Source: an uncultured Bacteroidales bacterium
GTDB taxonomy: Bacteria; Bacteroidota; Bacteroidia; Bacteroidales; Paludibacteraceae
NCBI GenBank assembly: GCA_903873355.1
Contig: CAIQOG010000361.1
Coordinates: 1-5,986, forward strand
DNA: 5,986 nt
Direction: 5' to 3'
Of this stretch, positions 1 to 5,955 are shown piece after piece; position 1 is the stretch's first letter; every line of letters begins with the position of its first letter. A program made the translations under genes and the position numbers. The notes under the pieces were generated by a model. The model was not told where the DNA came from. It ran no database searches and saw only the letters and a program-made list of their open reading frames with translations.

Positions 1-1
1 A

Positions 2-15
2 TTTGGTTGACCAAA
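2..15. promoter_or_regulatory. Left-flank operator TTTGGTTGACCAAA
   Basis: The 14-base site differs from the right-flank O1 palindrome at one base (T for C in the centre). It overlaps a -7-like element TATTTTTG at 19-12 on the minus strand. It lies at the window edge, downstream of the alpha/beta-hydrolase gene, and probably controls the next leftward gene. Confidence 0.65.
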
Positions 16-42
16 AATACTACATGCTTAGACAATAAAAAA
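12..42 (-). promoter_or_regulatory. Promoter for a gene beyond the left edge
   Basis: TATTTTTG (19-12 on the minus strand) fits the TAnnTTTG -7 element and has the same 9-base offset from its palindrome as in the right-flank promoter. The expected -33 position (42-39) reads TTTT rather than TTTG, so it may depend on an activator. The gene it would serve is outside the window. Confidence 0.5.
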
Positions 43-69
43 ATATTTTCAGCTATATTTTTCAAAAAC

Positions 70-81
70 TGTTGTAAAACA
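70..81. promoter_or_regulatory. Shared element TGTTGTAAAACA (left copy)
   Basis: Identical to the right copy and again exactly 67 bases from its operator. The following site at 86-97 (TTGATAGGCCAA) matches 9 of 12 bases of the O2 core, so the order operator, TGTT element, second operator is kept on this flank. Confidence 0.5.
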
Positions 82-150
82 TAAATTGATAGGCCAAAAC
101 ATGTAAAAATACACCAAATATGTTAAAATAGAAGTGTTTTTTTATGGAAT

Positions 151-1797
151 TTATTTTGTGTTATAAATATTAAAAGTGCAAGAAACAGAAGTTGCAGTTT
201 TTACTGAATCATTTTGAGAACCTAACTGATATGCAGTTACTGAGATTTCATAAGGAAATTTTGTTTTAGGCGGTATATTTTCTTTTTCAATTATTAATCG
301 ATTCGTAGATTCAATTCGGGCAGCTCCAAATTTCACAAAATACTTCACTTTAAGTCCTGAAGAGCTTGATGCATTGAGTTTTATAGCTTGAATTTGCTTC
401 AGCTCCTGATTTGAAACAGGAGGGAATGTAATCAGATTTTCTTTTCCATGAGTTATGGATTGAAAGTTCAAACGTCCAGGTTGAACAGAACTGCGGAAAT
501 TCTCATTTCCTTGTTGTTTGACAATCAGATAGGAGGCTGAATTGAATCGTGGAATATATTCAAATGTCTGATTATCAATTTTATTTAAGTTTCCACTCAT
601 CGCTTCAGTTTCAAGTGGATTGCCGGAGTTTTCAAAGTCATCATTCTTATTTGAAAAAGAGTACAGTTTTTCATATTCCGGACTATTCTTGTTATCAGTA
701 AATTTATTTGCATACTGTCCGTTTGGCATTTTGAGGTAAGGAATAGTTTTGATTTTTAATGTCCCGTTAATTTCTAAAAGATATGGAATATTATACATAA
801 TAGCCCGCCACCAGCCAGTTTCGTAATTTCCCTGCATATCAGCAAATCCGGCAATTTGAGGCTTTCGGGTCATAGAAACATTAGCCATGTTATAGGCTGC
901 CAATGCTGTTTCGTAAGTTGGATACCATGCGTTTATTTTTTCAGAATCACTTGCCTGAGAATAGGGTTTCAGTTTAAAACCTGTAAATCCAGGGACAGGT
1001 AGTTGACAAACCCATCCCTTTTCCAAAGAAATTGTTTTTAAATTGCCTTCAGAATCAAAGCGGATTGCACAAATATCGTCCAACCATTTCGATATGTTTT
1101 TCATCAATGATTTACTGCAATCAAAATGTCCTGTATTCGGATCGGAGAAATACGAAACCGGAATGTTAGCCTCCCGGGCTTTCATTATAGCCGGATAAGC
1201 TTTATCTTTTGTTCCATTTGTTTTTAAATCAACAGTATAGCTGTCCCATTCCACGAATTCACCATAGGTTGTCAGTACCGGAACTTCAGAACTGTAGCCA
1301 AATCCATTGTTGTTTTTATGCATTATCATACATGCAAGTTTATTCATTTTGGTTTTGGCCATATCCCGAATCATTCTCAGGGTTGCAGAATGTCCAACGG
1401 GAATCCAGGGAACTGATTTAAGTTCATCGTAACCCGATATTTCTGCAAACTGTGCCAGAATATCATCGATTTGTTTCAATCCGGTTGTTTCGTCGTGATA
1501 AAACTGAGTATCAGACCAAACAATTGCGATTCCATATTTAGCACAAACAGCGCGAATCCCGGGATTTTCAATAGTAGTTTGTTCCAGTATGGCTGTACTG
1601 GAAAACATTACTGCATTAAGCTTCTTACAAGCTGGTGGAACCCAAAGGTAGGGAGAAACTGTATAGTTTCTCCCCTCATTATCAGTTAAATGAAGTGTTG
1701 TATTCCATTGCCAAAGCTGACATCTAATTGGTTGAGAAAAAACTAGATGTCCATTTAACAAGAGAATCAATAAAAGAATATAATTTTTAAAGCGCAT
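151..1797 (-). CDS. Exported alpha/beta-hydrolase-like putative esterase with C-terminal Ig-like domain (548 aa)
   Basis: Putative exported esterase of unknown substrate. The chosen start gives a clean signal peptide (MRFKNY, Leu/Ile-rich core, LVFS|Q, about 21 residues). It is preceded by GAGGGA 7 bases upstream. Reading further upstream to 1887 would put 30 residues before the signal peptide and overlap the previous gene. Numbering from this start, residues about 22-250 look like an alpha/beta hydrolase: a core strand into nucleophile elbow VGHSAT (S137), a PVLTTYGE strand that could supply an acid (E180 or D185), and TGHFDCS with the likely catalytic H224. The elbow lacks the final Gly of GxSxG (Thr instead). 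Residues about 250-450 are a beta-rich region I do not recognise, and 454-546 form an Ig-like domain. No T9SS tail is seen, so it is probably periplasmic or uses another route. Second gene of the operon. Confidence 0.85.
   Translation of the reverse strand: MRFKNYILLLILLLNGHLVFSQPIRCQLWQWNTTLHLTDNEGRNYTVSPYLWVPPACKKLNAVMFSSTAILEQTTIENPGIRAVCAKYGIAIVWSDTQFYHDETTGLKQIDDILAQFAEISGYDELKSVPWIPVGHSATLRMIRDMAKTKMNKLACMIMHKNNNGFGYSSEVPVLTTYGEFVEWDSYTVDLKTNGTKDKAYPAIMKAREANIPVSYFSDPNTGHFDCSKSLMKNISKWLDDICAIRFDSEGNLKTISLEKGWVCQLPVPGFTGFKLKPYSQASDSEKINAWYPTYETALAAYNMANVSMTRKPQIAGFADMQGNYETGWWRAIMYNIPYLLEINGTLKIKTIPYLKMPNGQYANKFTDNKNSPEYEKLYSFSNKNDDFENSGNPLETEAMSGNLNKIDNQTFEYIPRFNSASYLIVKQQGNENFRSSVQPGRLNFQSITHGKENLITFPPVSNQELKQIQAIKLNASSSSGLKVKYFVKFGAARIESTNRLIIEKENIPPKTKFPYEISVTAYQLGSQNDSVKTATSVSCTFNIYNTK
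160..438 (-). other. C-terminal Ig-like domain of the alpha/beta-hydrolase protein
   Basis: Residues about 454-546 of the 548-residue protein. It starts LITFPPVSNQ, followed by ASSSSGLKVKYFV, a strand with RLIIEKENIPP, ISVTAYQLG and a terminal VSCTFNI strand. This is the same strand order as the tandem repeats of the neighbouring esterase (ITFPALSAK, ASSGLTVTY, NGNIHLVG, ITASQAG, SLKV). It is probably a structural or binding spacer. Confidence 0.6.
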
Positions 1798-1804
1798 AGA
1801 TAAA

Positions 1805-1810
1805 TCCCTC
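1805..1810 (-). promoter_or_regulatory. Shine-Dalgarno-like GAGGGA that decides the start at 1797
   Basis: On the minus strand GAGGGA is followed by 7 bases and then ATG. It lies in the 35-base gap after the TAA of the upstream gene. Many Bacteroidota genes lack a Shine-Dalgarno, so its presence here supports internal ribosome entry for the second gene of the operon and the shorter start. Confidence 0.6.
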
Positions 1811-1832
1811 AATATTTTATTTAGCCGCAGTA

Positions 1833-4800
1833 TTAGTGAATAATAATCTTTTGAGAAACTTCCTGTCCGTTCTCGTTTGAGAAGCAAACAATATACAAAC
1901 CGGTGTTTAAATCCGTAATCAGTTTGTTCGTATTTTTCACCCGGAGTAGAAGCAAACCCTGCAGGTTGTAAACTCTGAATGTACCGGTTTCGGATGCAAG
2001 TATAGTCTTGTCAACAACCCGTAATGAAAGTTGAGATGTATTTAAAGTTCGGGTGGAAATAGAAGTAATTGTAACTTTTTCAACTGCATCAGCCCAGGTA
2101 TTTGATACCCTTACACCTCCAATAGTCAAATTTTGTGTAACTGTTCCCTGTGCTCTCGACCATAAATTGGTGAGTTTGGTTCGGATGGTGGTCGAAGTAT
2201 TATCCGAAATTTCAGGAGATGATGGTTCTGAGTCGCCGAGTTTAGGATTGATGTAAATGGATGATGTAGAACTTGAAAAATCATATTTCAACACAATCAG
2301 ATTGGTTGCTCCTACGGTTAAGGAGGTAGGAGAGGCGGCATATTTATAATCAGCAGAGGTAGTTGCCCCACGCACCGTACCAAGTTTGTAAAAACCGGTC
2401 GTTGTTTTGCCAATCACAACTTTTGGTCCTGCACTGGTTCCATCAGCCATCCCGAAAGCTTCCTGATTGGTTGACGATACACTCGCATTTACTTTGAGCA
2501 AAAAGCTTAAATACAGTACCCCTGAACTGATGGAAGTAGCACTGAATGGTTTGTAAGCTTTAAAATCAGAAACTGTAGTGCCGGATAAAAGGCTAATTGT
2601 CATCGATTTTCCAAGTGCTGAAAGGATATACGTTCCATACTCGTCCGAATACGTTAATGCACCGCTGGTTATGGTACGTGTGCCCGTTCCGGTGGTGATA
2701 GTTCCGGCTTCAGTCCACGAACCCTGTCCGTTCAATGGTCCTAAAATATAATCAAAAACCTCGTTGTACAAGCCGGTGGTTGGAATAATGGATGTAACTT
2801 TCAATGATTGAGAAACATCCGGAGCAGCATTGTAAATTGCATTGCCTGCCTGTGAAGCAGTTATCGTGGCAGTTCCCGGTCCAACCAAATGTATATTGCC
2901 GTTTACAATTGTGGCTACATAGGTGTTTGAACTGGAATAAGTTACTGTGAGACCTGAACTGGCGCTTGCACCCGGACTGTAATCGGCATCGCCATAAACT
3001 TTGGCAGATAATGCCGGAAAAGTGATGGTTTGATTGGTACCATTAACAGTAAGCGTCTGACGAACAGAAATGGCTGATTTGTAGGTGTCGTCGCCGGCTT
3101 GTGAGGCTGTGATAACTGAAATACCTGCACCGACAATATGGATATTTCCATTTACGATAGTTGCCACTGCGGTATTTGAACTTGTGAGTGTAACGGCTAA
3201 TCCGGAACTTGCTGTAGCCACAACACTGAAATCGGCATCACCGGGAACTTTGGTAGGAATAGCTGCGAATGTAATCGTTTGACTTGTTTTCGAATTGTCA
3301 ATCAGTTGAATCGTATTTAAACTCTGAGCCAGATTTACAAGCTGATTCGAACCCAAAATAGCTTGTCCATCGAGTGGTGCATACAATTCTAAGCTCGATT
3401 TCAGCATTTTGCCGCTTGTCAAACCGGTTATTTCCATCTGATTCATCCCTGAACGGTAGAAAAACCAGTTTCGATAATCAACCGATGTCGGTGCGTTGGA
3501 GTCGAATAGATTAAATGCAATAGCCAGCAGTTTTTCATTGATTGTATTCACTGCAACGCCATCGCAATACAGAACGGTAAAACCTTGTGCATAATAATGA
3601 CTCAGGGTAGCGTTGTGCCACTGACCATCATTTATAATCGTTGTGCCAGTTATGAATCCTCCGTTTGGCGATTGATACGTAAGAAATCCGGTAGTGGCAT
3701 CGATTGAAACAATTCCATCAACAGCACCTTGTGGAAAACTCAGAATCGATCCGGTACCGGTAGTTTTAAAATCGACCGAAGTTGTGAACGAATGAAAAGT
3801 ATTGTCGGGAGTAAAAGCAAGTTGATGATTAGCAGTGGTTTTGTTCAGTGATAAATAAGTGCCTGATTGTTTGACGGGCTGTGCTTTTCCGGCATTTAAT
3901 GCATCAAAAAGTGTTGGTACAATGCTGTACGATAATTCGGTATGACCGTCGTCGTTGGGGTGCGAATTGTCGTGCTGATAGAGCAAAGGCCATTTGCCTG
4001 TTCCATCGTCTATACAGCCTAACAGATTGAAACTGGGTACATCCCATTCGTGAATCAGCATATCTATTTGCTTCACATAATTGTATTCTGTTAAGCCAAA
4101 ATCGGCTCGTGGATACACATTAGCAATTATTGGAATTTTACCCACCGAACGGGCTTTGGCAATAAGCATAAGCATATTGGTTTTAAACTGATCGTAAATG
4201 GCTTGTCCTCCCGTTAAAATACCTTCATTTCCCAATGACAGCGCATACACCACATACAAACTTCCATCGTTCAATAAATCCTTATCCCAACGTGCCAGCA
4301 CGTCTTTGGTATCGTTTCCACCAATGGAGATATTCGAAAGCACCCAATTGTTCTGACTTGTTCCTGAAGTGAAGCGTTGATTCAGCATCTGTCCATATTT
4401 GTAAGCATAGCCTATGTAAGATGTCGAACCCAAACTATTTGTAACTGTTACCGATGCACCCTGCCCGTTGGAAACCGAAGAACCCATTTGAGAAATTTTG
4501 AACGGACTGTTTGGATAAAGTTTATAGGAATTGGTGCCTAAATAAGCCCTAACAACTGCTGCTCCTGAAATTGTCGAAGGAATAGGGCTAGCTCCCACAA
4601 TCAATGTATCAGCTTTAGAACCTGCACCAAATACTGTGGCTGTACCTGCATTTTGTGAACTATAGAAATTAAATGTTCCGGTGTTATTTAGTGTAGTTCC
4701 GGTTTCAAAAATTCCGGTATTTAAGCCAATTTTATCGGGTGGAGTGTTTAATAATATTGCAGTACTAATGTTATCGCCATTGCTTGTGGCAGTACCGGAT

Positions 4801-5747
4801 AAGTATAAAGCCGAAAGCTGATTACTGACCGTGATTTGTTTCTGACCGGAAAGCACAACGCCACTTTGGGTAATGGAGGCAGTAACAGTAACTGTACCGT
4901 TTTTCTTTGCTGACAGCAATCCGTTTGCATCAATTGTTGCTACCGTTGCATCGCTTACACTCCAACTGAACGAGTTTGGAGTCGCATCGGCAGGCAGTAC
5001 AGTTGCTTTCATTTGCGACTGACCTCCGGTGTTAGGAATATCATTTCCTGATACTGTAATCGATGTAGTACTCACATAAGGAACTGTGTATTCTTCCACT
5101 TTCAGCCCATTGATATAAGCATAACCACCCGAGAAAGGTGTAAGGGTAATATTTATCTCAGCATTTGCATCAGGATATATTAGGCTGGTTTCGAGGATAG
5201 TAGTTTTATTTCCATTGTAACCCGTTCCTCCCAGGTTTGTACCCGATGATTGTAAGGTGCCTGCTGCTGTTGTCAATCCAACCAGATTAAATTGGGAAAT
5301 TCGCGCTGGATCAGCAGTACTTCTGCTGTTGAAAAAATAAAATTTATAAGCTTTTGTTTTTGTTAGTCCTGTCAACTTAAAACTACCTGATGTGGAGGTA
5401 TAGAAATAATCCTGAGTGACAGTTGGTATGGCAAAAATTCCAATTTTTGAAGCTTCTGGAGCAGTTAACCCACCGGATAAAAGTCCATTGGTCGAAAATT
5501 TAGTAACAATTTTCAATGCATAACTTGTCGCAGTATTCGTATTCGTTAGCAATCCTGATACCGTAGCAGAAGCCGACGGATCAATAATATTGTTCCAGTA
5601 ATTCCCGTTTACGTCCGGATTGCTAGTAATATTCCCATTGGTGACATCATTTGGTCCAAAATCGAATAATAGAGTTTTGTCTAAGGTTTGAGCACTAAGA
5701 CCGAAAATAGAAACGCTAATACAAATCAGGAGTAGAAGTTTTTTCAT
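1833..5747 (-). CDS. Secreted multidomain SGNH/GDSL-type esterase with T9SS-like C-terminal tail (1304 aa)
   Basis: Putative extracellular carbohydrate esterase. Seen: signal peptide at residues 1-19 (MKK, Leu-rich core, LSA|Q). A beta-sandwich starting LLFDFGP spans about 25-220, a BIG2-like Ig domain 222-308 and a SusE/SusF-like beta module 311-413. The SGNH hydrolase domain (about 414-620) has block I GSSVSNG (nucleophile probably S424), block II G477 in IGGNDT, block III N507 in SLGNEG and block V D593/H596 in DNSHP. A LamG-like domain spans 625-795, two Ig-like repeats 822-902 and 906-986, a second LamG-like region 990-1225, and a Por-type sorting tail about 1232-1304. The start is supported by the signal peptide directly after it; the leader is A/T-rich without a Shine-Dalgarno, as is common in Bacteroidota. 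All catalytic blocks are present, so it is probably active. The substrate is unknown; acetyl or other acyl groups on a polysaccharide are inferred. First gene of a two-gene operon. The sorting tail lacks a clear PNP motif. Confidence 0.9.
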   Translation of the reverse strand: MKKLLLLICISVSIFGLSAQTLDKTLLFDFGPNDVTNGNITSNPDVNGNYWNNIIDPSASATVSGLLTNTNTATSYALKIVTKFSTNGLLSGGLTAPEASKIGIFAIPTVTQDYFYTSTSGSFKLTGLTKTKAYKFYFFNSRSTADPARISQFNLVGLTTAAGTLQSSGTNLGGTGYNGNKTTILETSLIYPDANAEINITLTPFSGGYAYINGLKVEEYTVPYVSTTSITVSGNDIPNTGGQSQMKATVLPADATPNSFSWSVSDATVATIDANGLLSAKKNGTVTVTASITQSGVVLSGQKQITVSNQLSALYLSGTATSNGDNISTAILLNTPPDKIGLNTGIFETGTTLNNTGTFNFYSSQNAGTATVFGAGSKADTLIVGASPIPSTISGAAVVRAYLGTNSYKLYPNSPFKISQMGSSVSNGQGASVTVTNSLGSTSYIGYAYKYGQMLNQRFTSGTSQNNWVLSNISIGGNDTKDVLARWDKDLLNDGSLYVVYALSLGNEGILTGGQAIYDQFKTNMLMLIAKARSVGKIPIIANVYPRADFGLTEYNYVKQIDMLIHEWDVPSFNLLGCIDDGTGKWPLLYQHDNSHPNDDGHTELSYSIVPTLFDALNAGKAQPVKQSGTYLSLNKTTANHQLAFTPDNTFHSFTTSVDFKTTGTGSILSFPQGAVDGIVSIDATTGFLTYQSPNGGFITGTTIINDGQWHNATLSHYYAQGFTVLYCDGVAVNTINEKLLAIAFNLFDSNAPTSVDYRNWFFYRSGMNQMEITGLTSGKMLKSSLELYAPLDGQAILGSNQLVNLAQSLNTIQLIDNSKTSQTITFAAIPTKVPGDADFSVVATASSGLAVTLTSSNTAVATIVNGNIHIVGAGISVITASQAGDDTYKSAISVRQTLTVNGTNQTITFPALSAKVYGDADYSPGASASSGLTVTYSSSNTYVATIVNGNIHLVGPGTATITASQAGNAIYNAAPDVSQSLKVTSIIPTTGLYNEVFDYILGPLNGQGSWTEAGTITTGTGTRTITSGALTYSDEYGTYILSALGKSMTISLLSGTTVSDFKAYKPFSATSISSGVLYLSFLLKVNASVSSTNQEAFGMADGTSAGPKVVIGKTTTGFYKLGTVRGATTSADYKYAASPTSLTVGATNLIVLKYDFSSSTSSIYINPKLGDSEPSSPEISDNTSTTIRTKLTNLWSRAQGTVTQNLTIGGVRVSNTWADAVEKVTITSISTRTLNTSQLSLRVVDKTILASETGTFRVYNLQGLLLLRVKNTNKLITDLNTGLYIVCFSNENGQEVSQKIIIH
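1836..2054 (-). other. T9SS type A-like C-terminal sorting domain
   Basis: Residues about 1232-1304. The segment FRVYNLQGLLLLRV, then ITDLNTGLYIVCF and the final SQKIIIH match the core of the Por-secretion tail (VYNLxG, sGxYxV, basic end). The initial PNP motif normally seen in this domain is replaced by LSLRVVDKTIL. In T9SS cargo this tail directs export across the outer membrane and is normally cleaved, so the enzyme is probably released or surface-anchored. Confidence 0.8.
2073..2780 (-). other. Second LamG-like beta-sandwich region
   Basis: Residues about 990-1225. It starts with NEVFDYILGPLNGQGSW, a form often seen at the start of Bacteroidota jelly-roll regions (FDY-x-G-x-L-x-G-x-G-W). 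It continues with alternating strands (LYLSFLLKVN, FYKLGTVRG, LIVLKYDF, SIYINPKL) and ends in IGGVRVSNTWADAV, which resembles the closing strand of concanavalin-like domains. Ligand unknown. Confidence 0.6.
2793..3032 (-). repeat. Ig-like tandem repeat, unit 2
   Basis: Residues about 906-986. It shares QTITF, GDAD(F/Y), ASSGL-V, SSN, VATIVNGNIH(I/L)VG and ITASQAG with unit 1. The nucleotide sequences have diverged at many third positions, so this is an old duplication rather than a recent slippage product. Confidence 0.85.
3042..3284 (-). repeat. Ig-like tandem repeat, unit 1
   Basis: Residues about 822-902. The unit begins SQTITF and contains GDADF, ASSGLAVTLTSSN, VATIVNGNIHIVG and ITASQAGDDTY. 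It repeats with unit 2 at a period of 83 residues (249 bases). This pattern is common in Bacteroidota and other surface proteins as an MBG/Ig-like spacer. Confidence 0.85.
3363..3875 (-). other. LamG/concanavalin-like domain, first
   Basis: Residues about 625-795 contain a predicted jelly-roll: a SFTTSVDFKTT strand, GSILSFPQ, the characteristic DGQWHNATLSHY strand, then VLYCDGVAV and a closing LELYAPLDGQ. The DGQWH...LYxDG pattern is typical of LamG-like domains that bind or present glycans. It follows the SGNH domain directly. Confidence 0.7.
3888..4508 (-). other. SGNH hydrolase catalytic domain
   Basis: This is the catalytic core of the 1304-residue protein, residues about 414-620. In the SGNH superfamily, blocks I, II, III and V supply Ser, Gly, Asn and the Asp-x-x-His pair. 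Here block I reads MGSSVSNGQG, with Ser in place of the Asp of GDS. Block II reads NISIGGNDT followed by an amphipathic helix (DVLARWDKDLL), block III reads YALSLGNEG, and block V reads HDNSHPNDDGH. Order and spacing match the superfamily. The GSS form of block I and the NEG form of block III set it apart from canonical GDSL lipases. Confidence 0.85.
4509..4817 (-). other. SusE/SusF-like beta module directly before the SGNH domain
   Basis: Residues about 311-413 begin LYLSGTAT and continue with an Ala-rich strand, a short GIFE segment, GTFNFY and a final VVRAYLGTNSYKLYP strand. This order (LYLxGxAT, FE, GxFxF, ending strand of Tyr-x-Leu type) resembles the starch-binding modules of SusE/SusF outer-membrane lipoproteins. 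The usual GW after the first strand is absent (NGDN instead). The resemblance is judged by eye and a different beta-sandwich family is possible. If right, it would be a glycan-binding or spacing module. Confidence 0.4.
4824..5084 (-). other. BIG2-type bacterial Ig-like domain
   Basis: Residues about 222-308 carry the BIG2 signature order: a starting STTSITVSG strand, an LPADATP segment, the core SWSVSDATVATIDANGLLSA, then a Gly-Thr-Val-Thr-Val-Thr-Ala strand and a terminal KQITVS strand. BIG2 domains are usually structural spacers or adhesion modules in surface proteins. Here it lies between the N-terminal beta-sandwich and the SusE-like module. Confidence 0.8.
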
Positions 5748-5796
5748 AATTTATTTGTGTTTATATGATTGAAAATGTTTGTTTATTTATTGAAGT

Positions 5797-5810
5797 ATTG
5801 GCATACCAAT
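5797..5810. promoter_or_regulatory. Candidate operator O3, ATTGGCATACCAAT
   Basis: Inverted repeat with perfect ATTGG / CCAAT arms and spacer CATA. It matches the other operators except for C in place of T after GG. Its centre is 16 bases downstream of O1, inside the predicted leader. It could be a secondary site for the same regulator. Confidence 0.5.
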
Positions 5811-5812
5811 TA

Positions 5813-5826
5813 TTTGGTCGACCAAA
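5813..5826. promoter_or_regulatory. Operator O1, perfect 14-base palindrome TTTGGTCGACCAAA
   Basis: The 14 bases are identical on both strands. The site overlaps the -7 element and the predicted transcription start, the position expected for a repressor. The same core (TTGGTTGACCAA) recurs at 5898-5909 and at 3-14. Confidence 0.75.
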
Positions 5827-5853
5827 AGTAATTTATGTGTTTCTAATTTCAAA
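5823..5853 (-). promoter_or_regulatory. Bacteroidota-type promoter of the two-gene operon
   Basis: On the minus strand: TTTG (-33 element, 5853-5850), a 19-base spacer, then TACTTTTG (-7 element, 5830-5823), matching the Bacteroidota consensus TTTG / TAnnTTTG. Transcription would start near 5816-5819, giving a leader of about 70 bases before the ATG at 5747. The -7 element overlaps operator O1. Confidence 0.7.
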
Positions 5854-5880
5854 ATTATTTAAGAGTTATTTTTACAAATA

Positions 5881-5892
5881 TGTTGTAAAACA
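5881..5892. promoter_or_regulatory. Shared element TGTTGTAAAACA (right copy)
   Basis: TGTT-N4-AACA partial palindrome, identical over 12 bases to 70-81. It lies 67 bases upstream of O1, with its centre near -67 relative to the predicted start, a usual position for an upstream activator. The binding protein is unknown. Confidence 0.5.
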
Positions 5893-5896
5893 CAAT

Positions 5897-5910
5897 ATTG
5901 GTTGACCAAT
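5897..5910. promoter_or_regulatory. Operator O2, ATTGGTTGACCAAT
   Basis: Inverted repeat ATTGG-N4-CCAAT with the core TTGGTTGACCAA. Its centre lies 84 bases upstream of the O1 centre, close to eight helical turns, so proteins on O1 and O2 could face the same side of the DNA. Confidence 0.65.
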
Positions 5911-5923
5911 TTGTTTAATGCTA

Positions 5924-5955
5924 CAAAAGTAAATTTAAAGTACCATGTATTCCAA
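5924..5955 (-). promoter_or_regulatory. Possible second, upstream promoter
   Basis: A second TACTTTTG (5931-5924 on the minus strand) with TTG (5955-5953) 21 bases before it. A start here would be near 5917 and O2 would lie just downstream of it. It is weaker than the proximal promoter because the -33 element matches only as TTGG. Confidence 0.3.

Noticed and set aside
82..150. Possible transcription terminator after the alpha/beta-hydrolase gene
   Set aside because: Only weak AT-only stems of about 5 pairs (AACAT / ATGTT) are visible, with no GC-rich hairpin followed by a T run.
1798..1887. Longer open frame adding 30 residues to the alpha/beta-hydrolase protein
   Set aside because: It would place a charged segment before a clear signal peptide and overlap the upstream gene. 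The ATG at 1797 has a GAGGGA at proper spacing.
2467..2475. TTGGTTGAC inside the SGNH-protein gene, and TTGGTTGAG at 1728-1736
   Set aside because: Only half of the operator is present, the CCAA arm is missing, and both lie within coding sequence.
2793..3284. Tandem repeat considered as a CRISPR or mobile-element signature
   Set aside because: The 249-base period is in frame, encodes Ig-like domains and is diverged at the DNA level; there are no short identical repeats with unique spacers and no transposase.
1209..4933. Several short open frames of 61-72 residues on both strands inside the two large genes
   Set aside because: They lie fully inside well-supported coding regions, show no recognisable domain or start signal, and are explained as other-frame readings.
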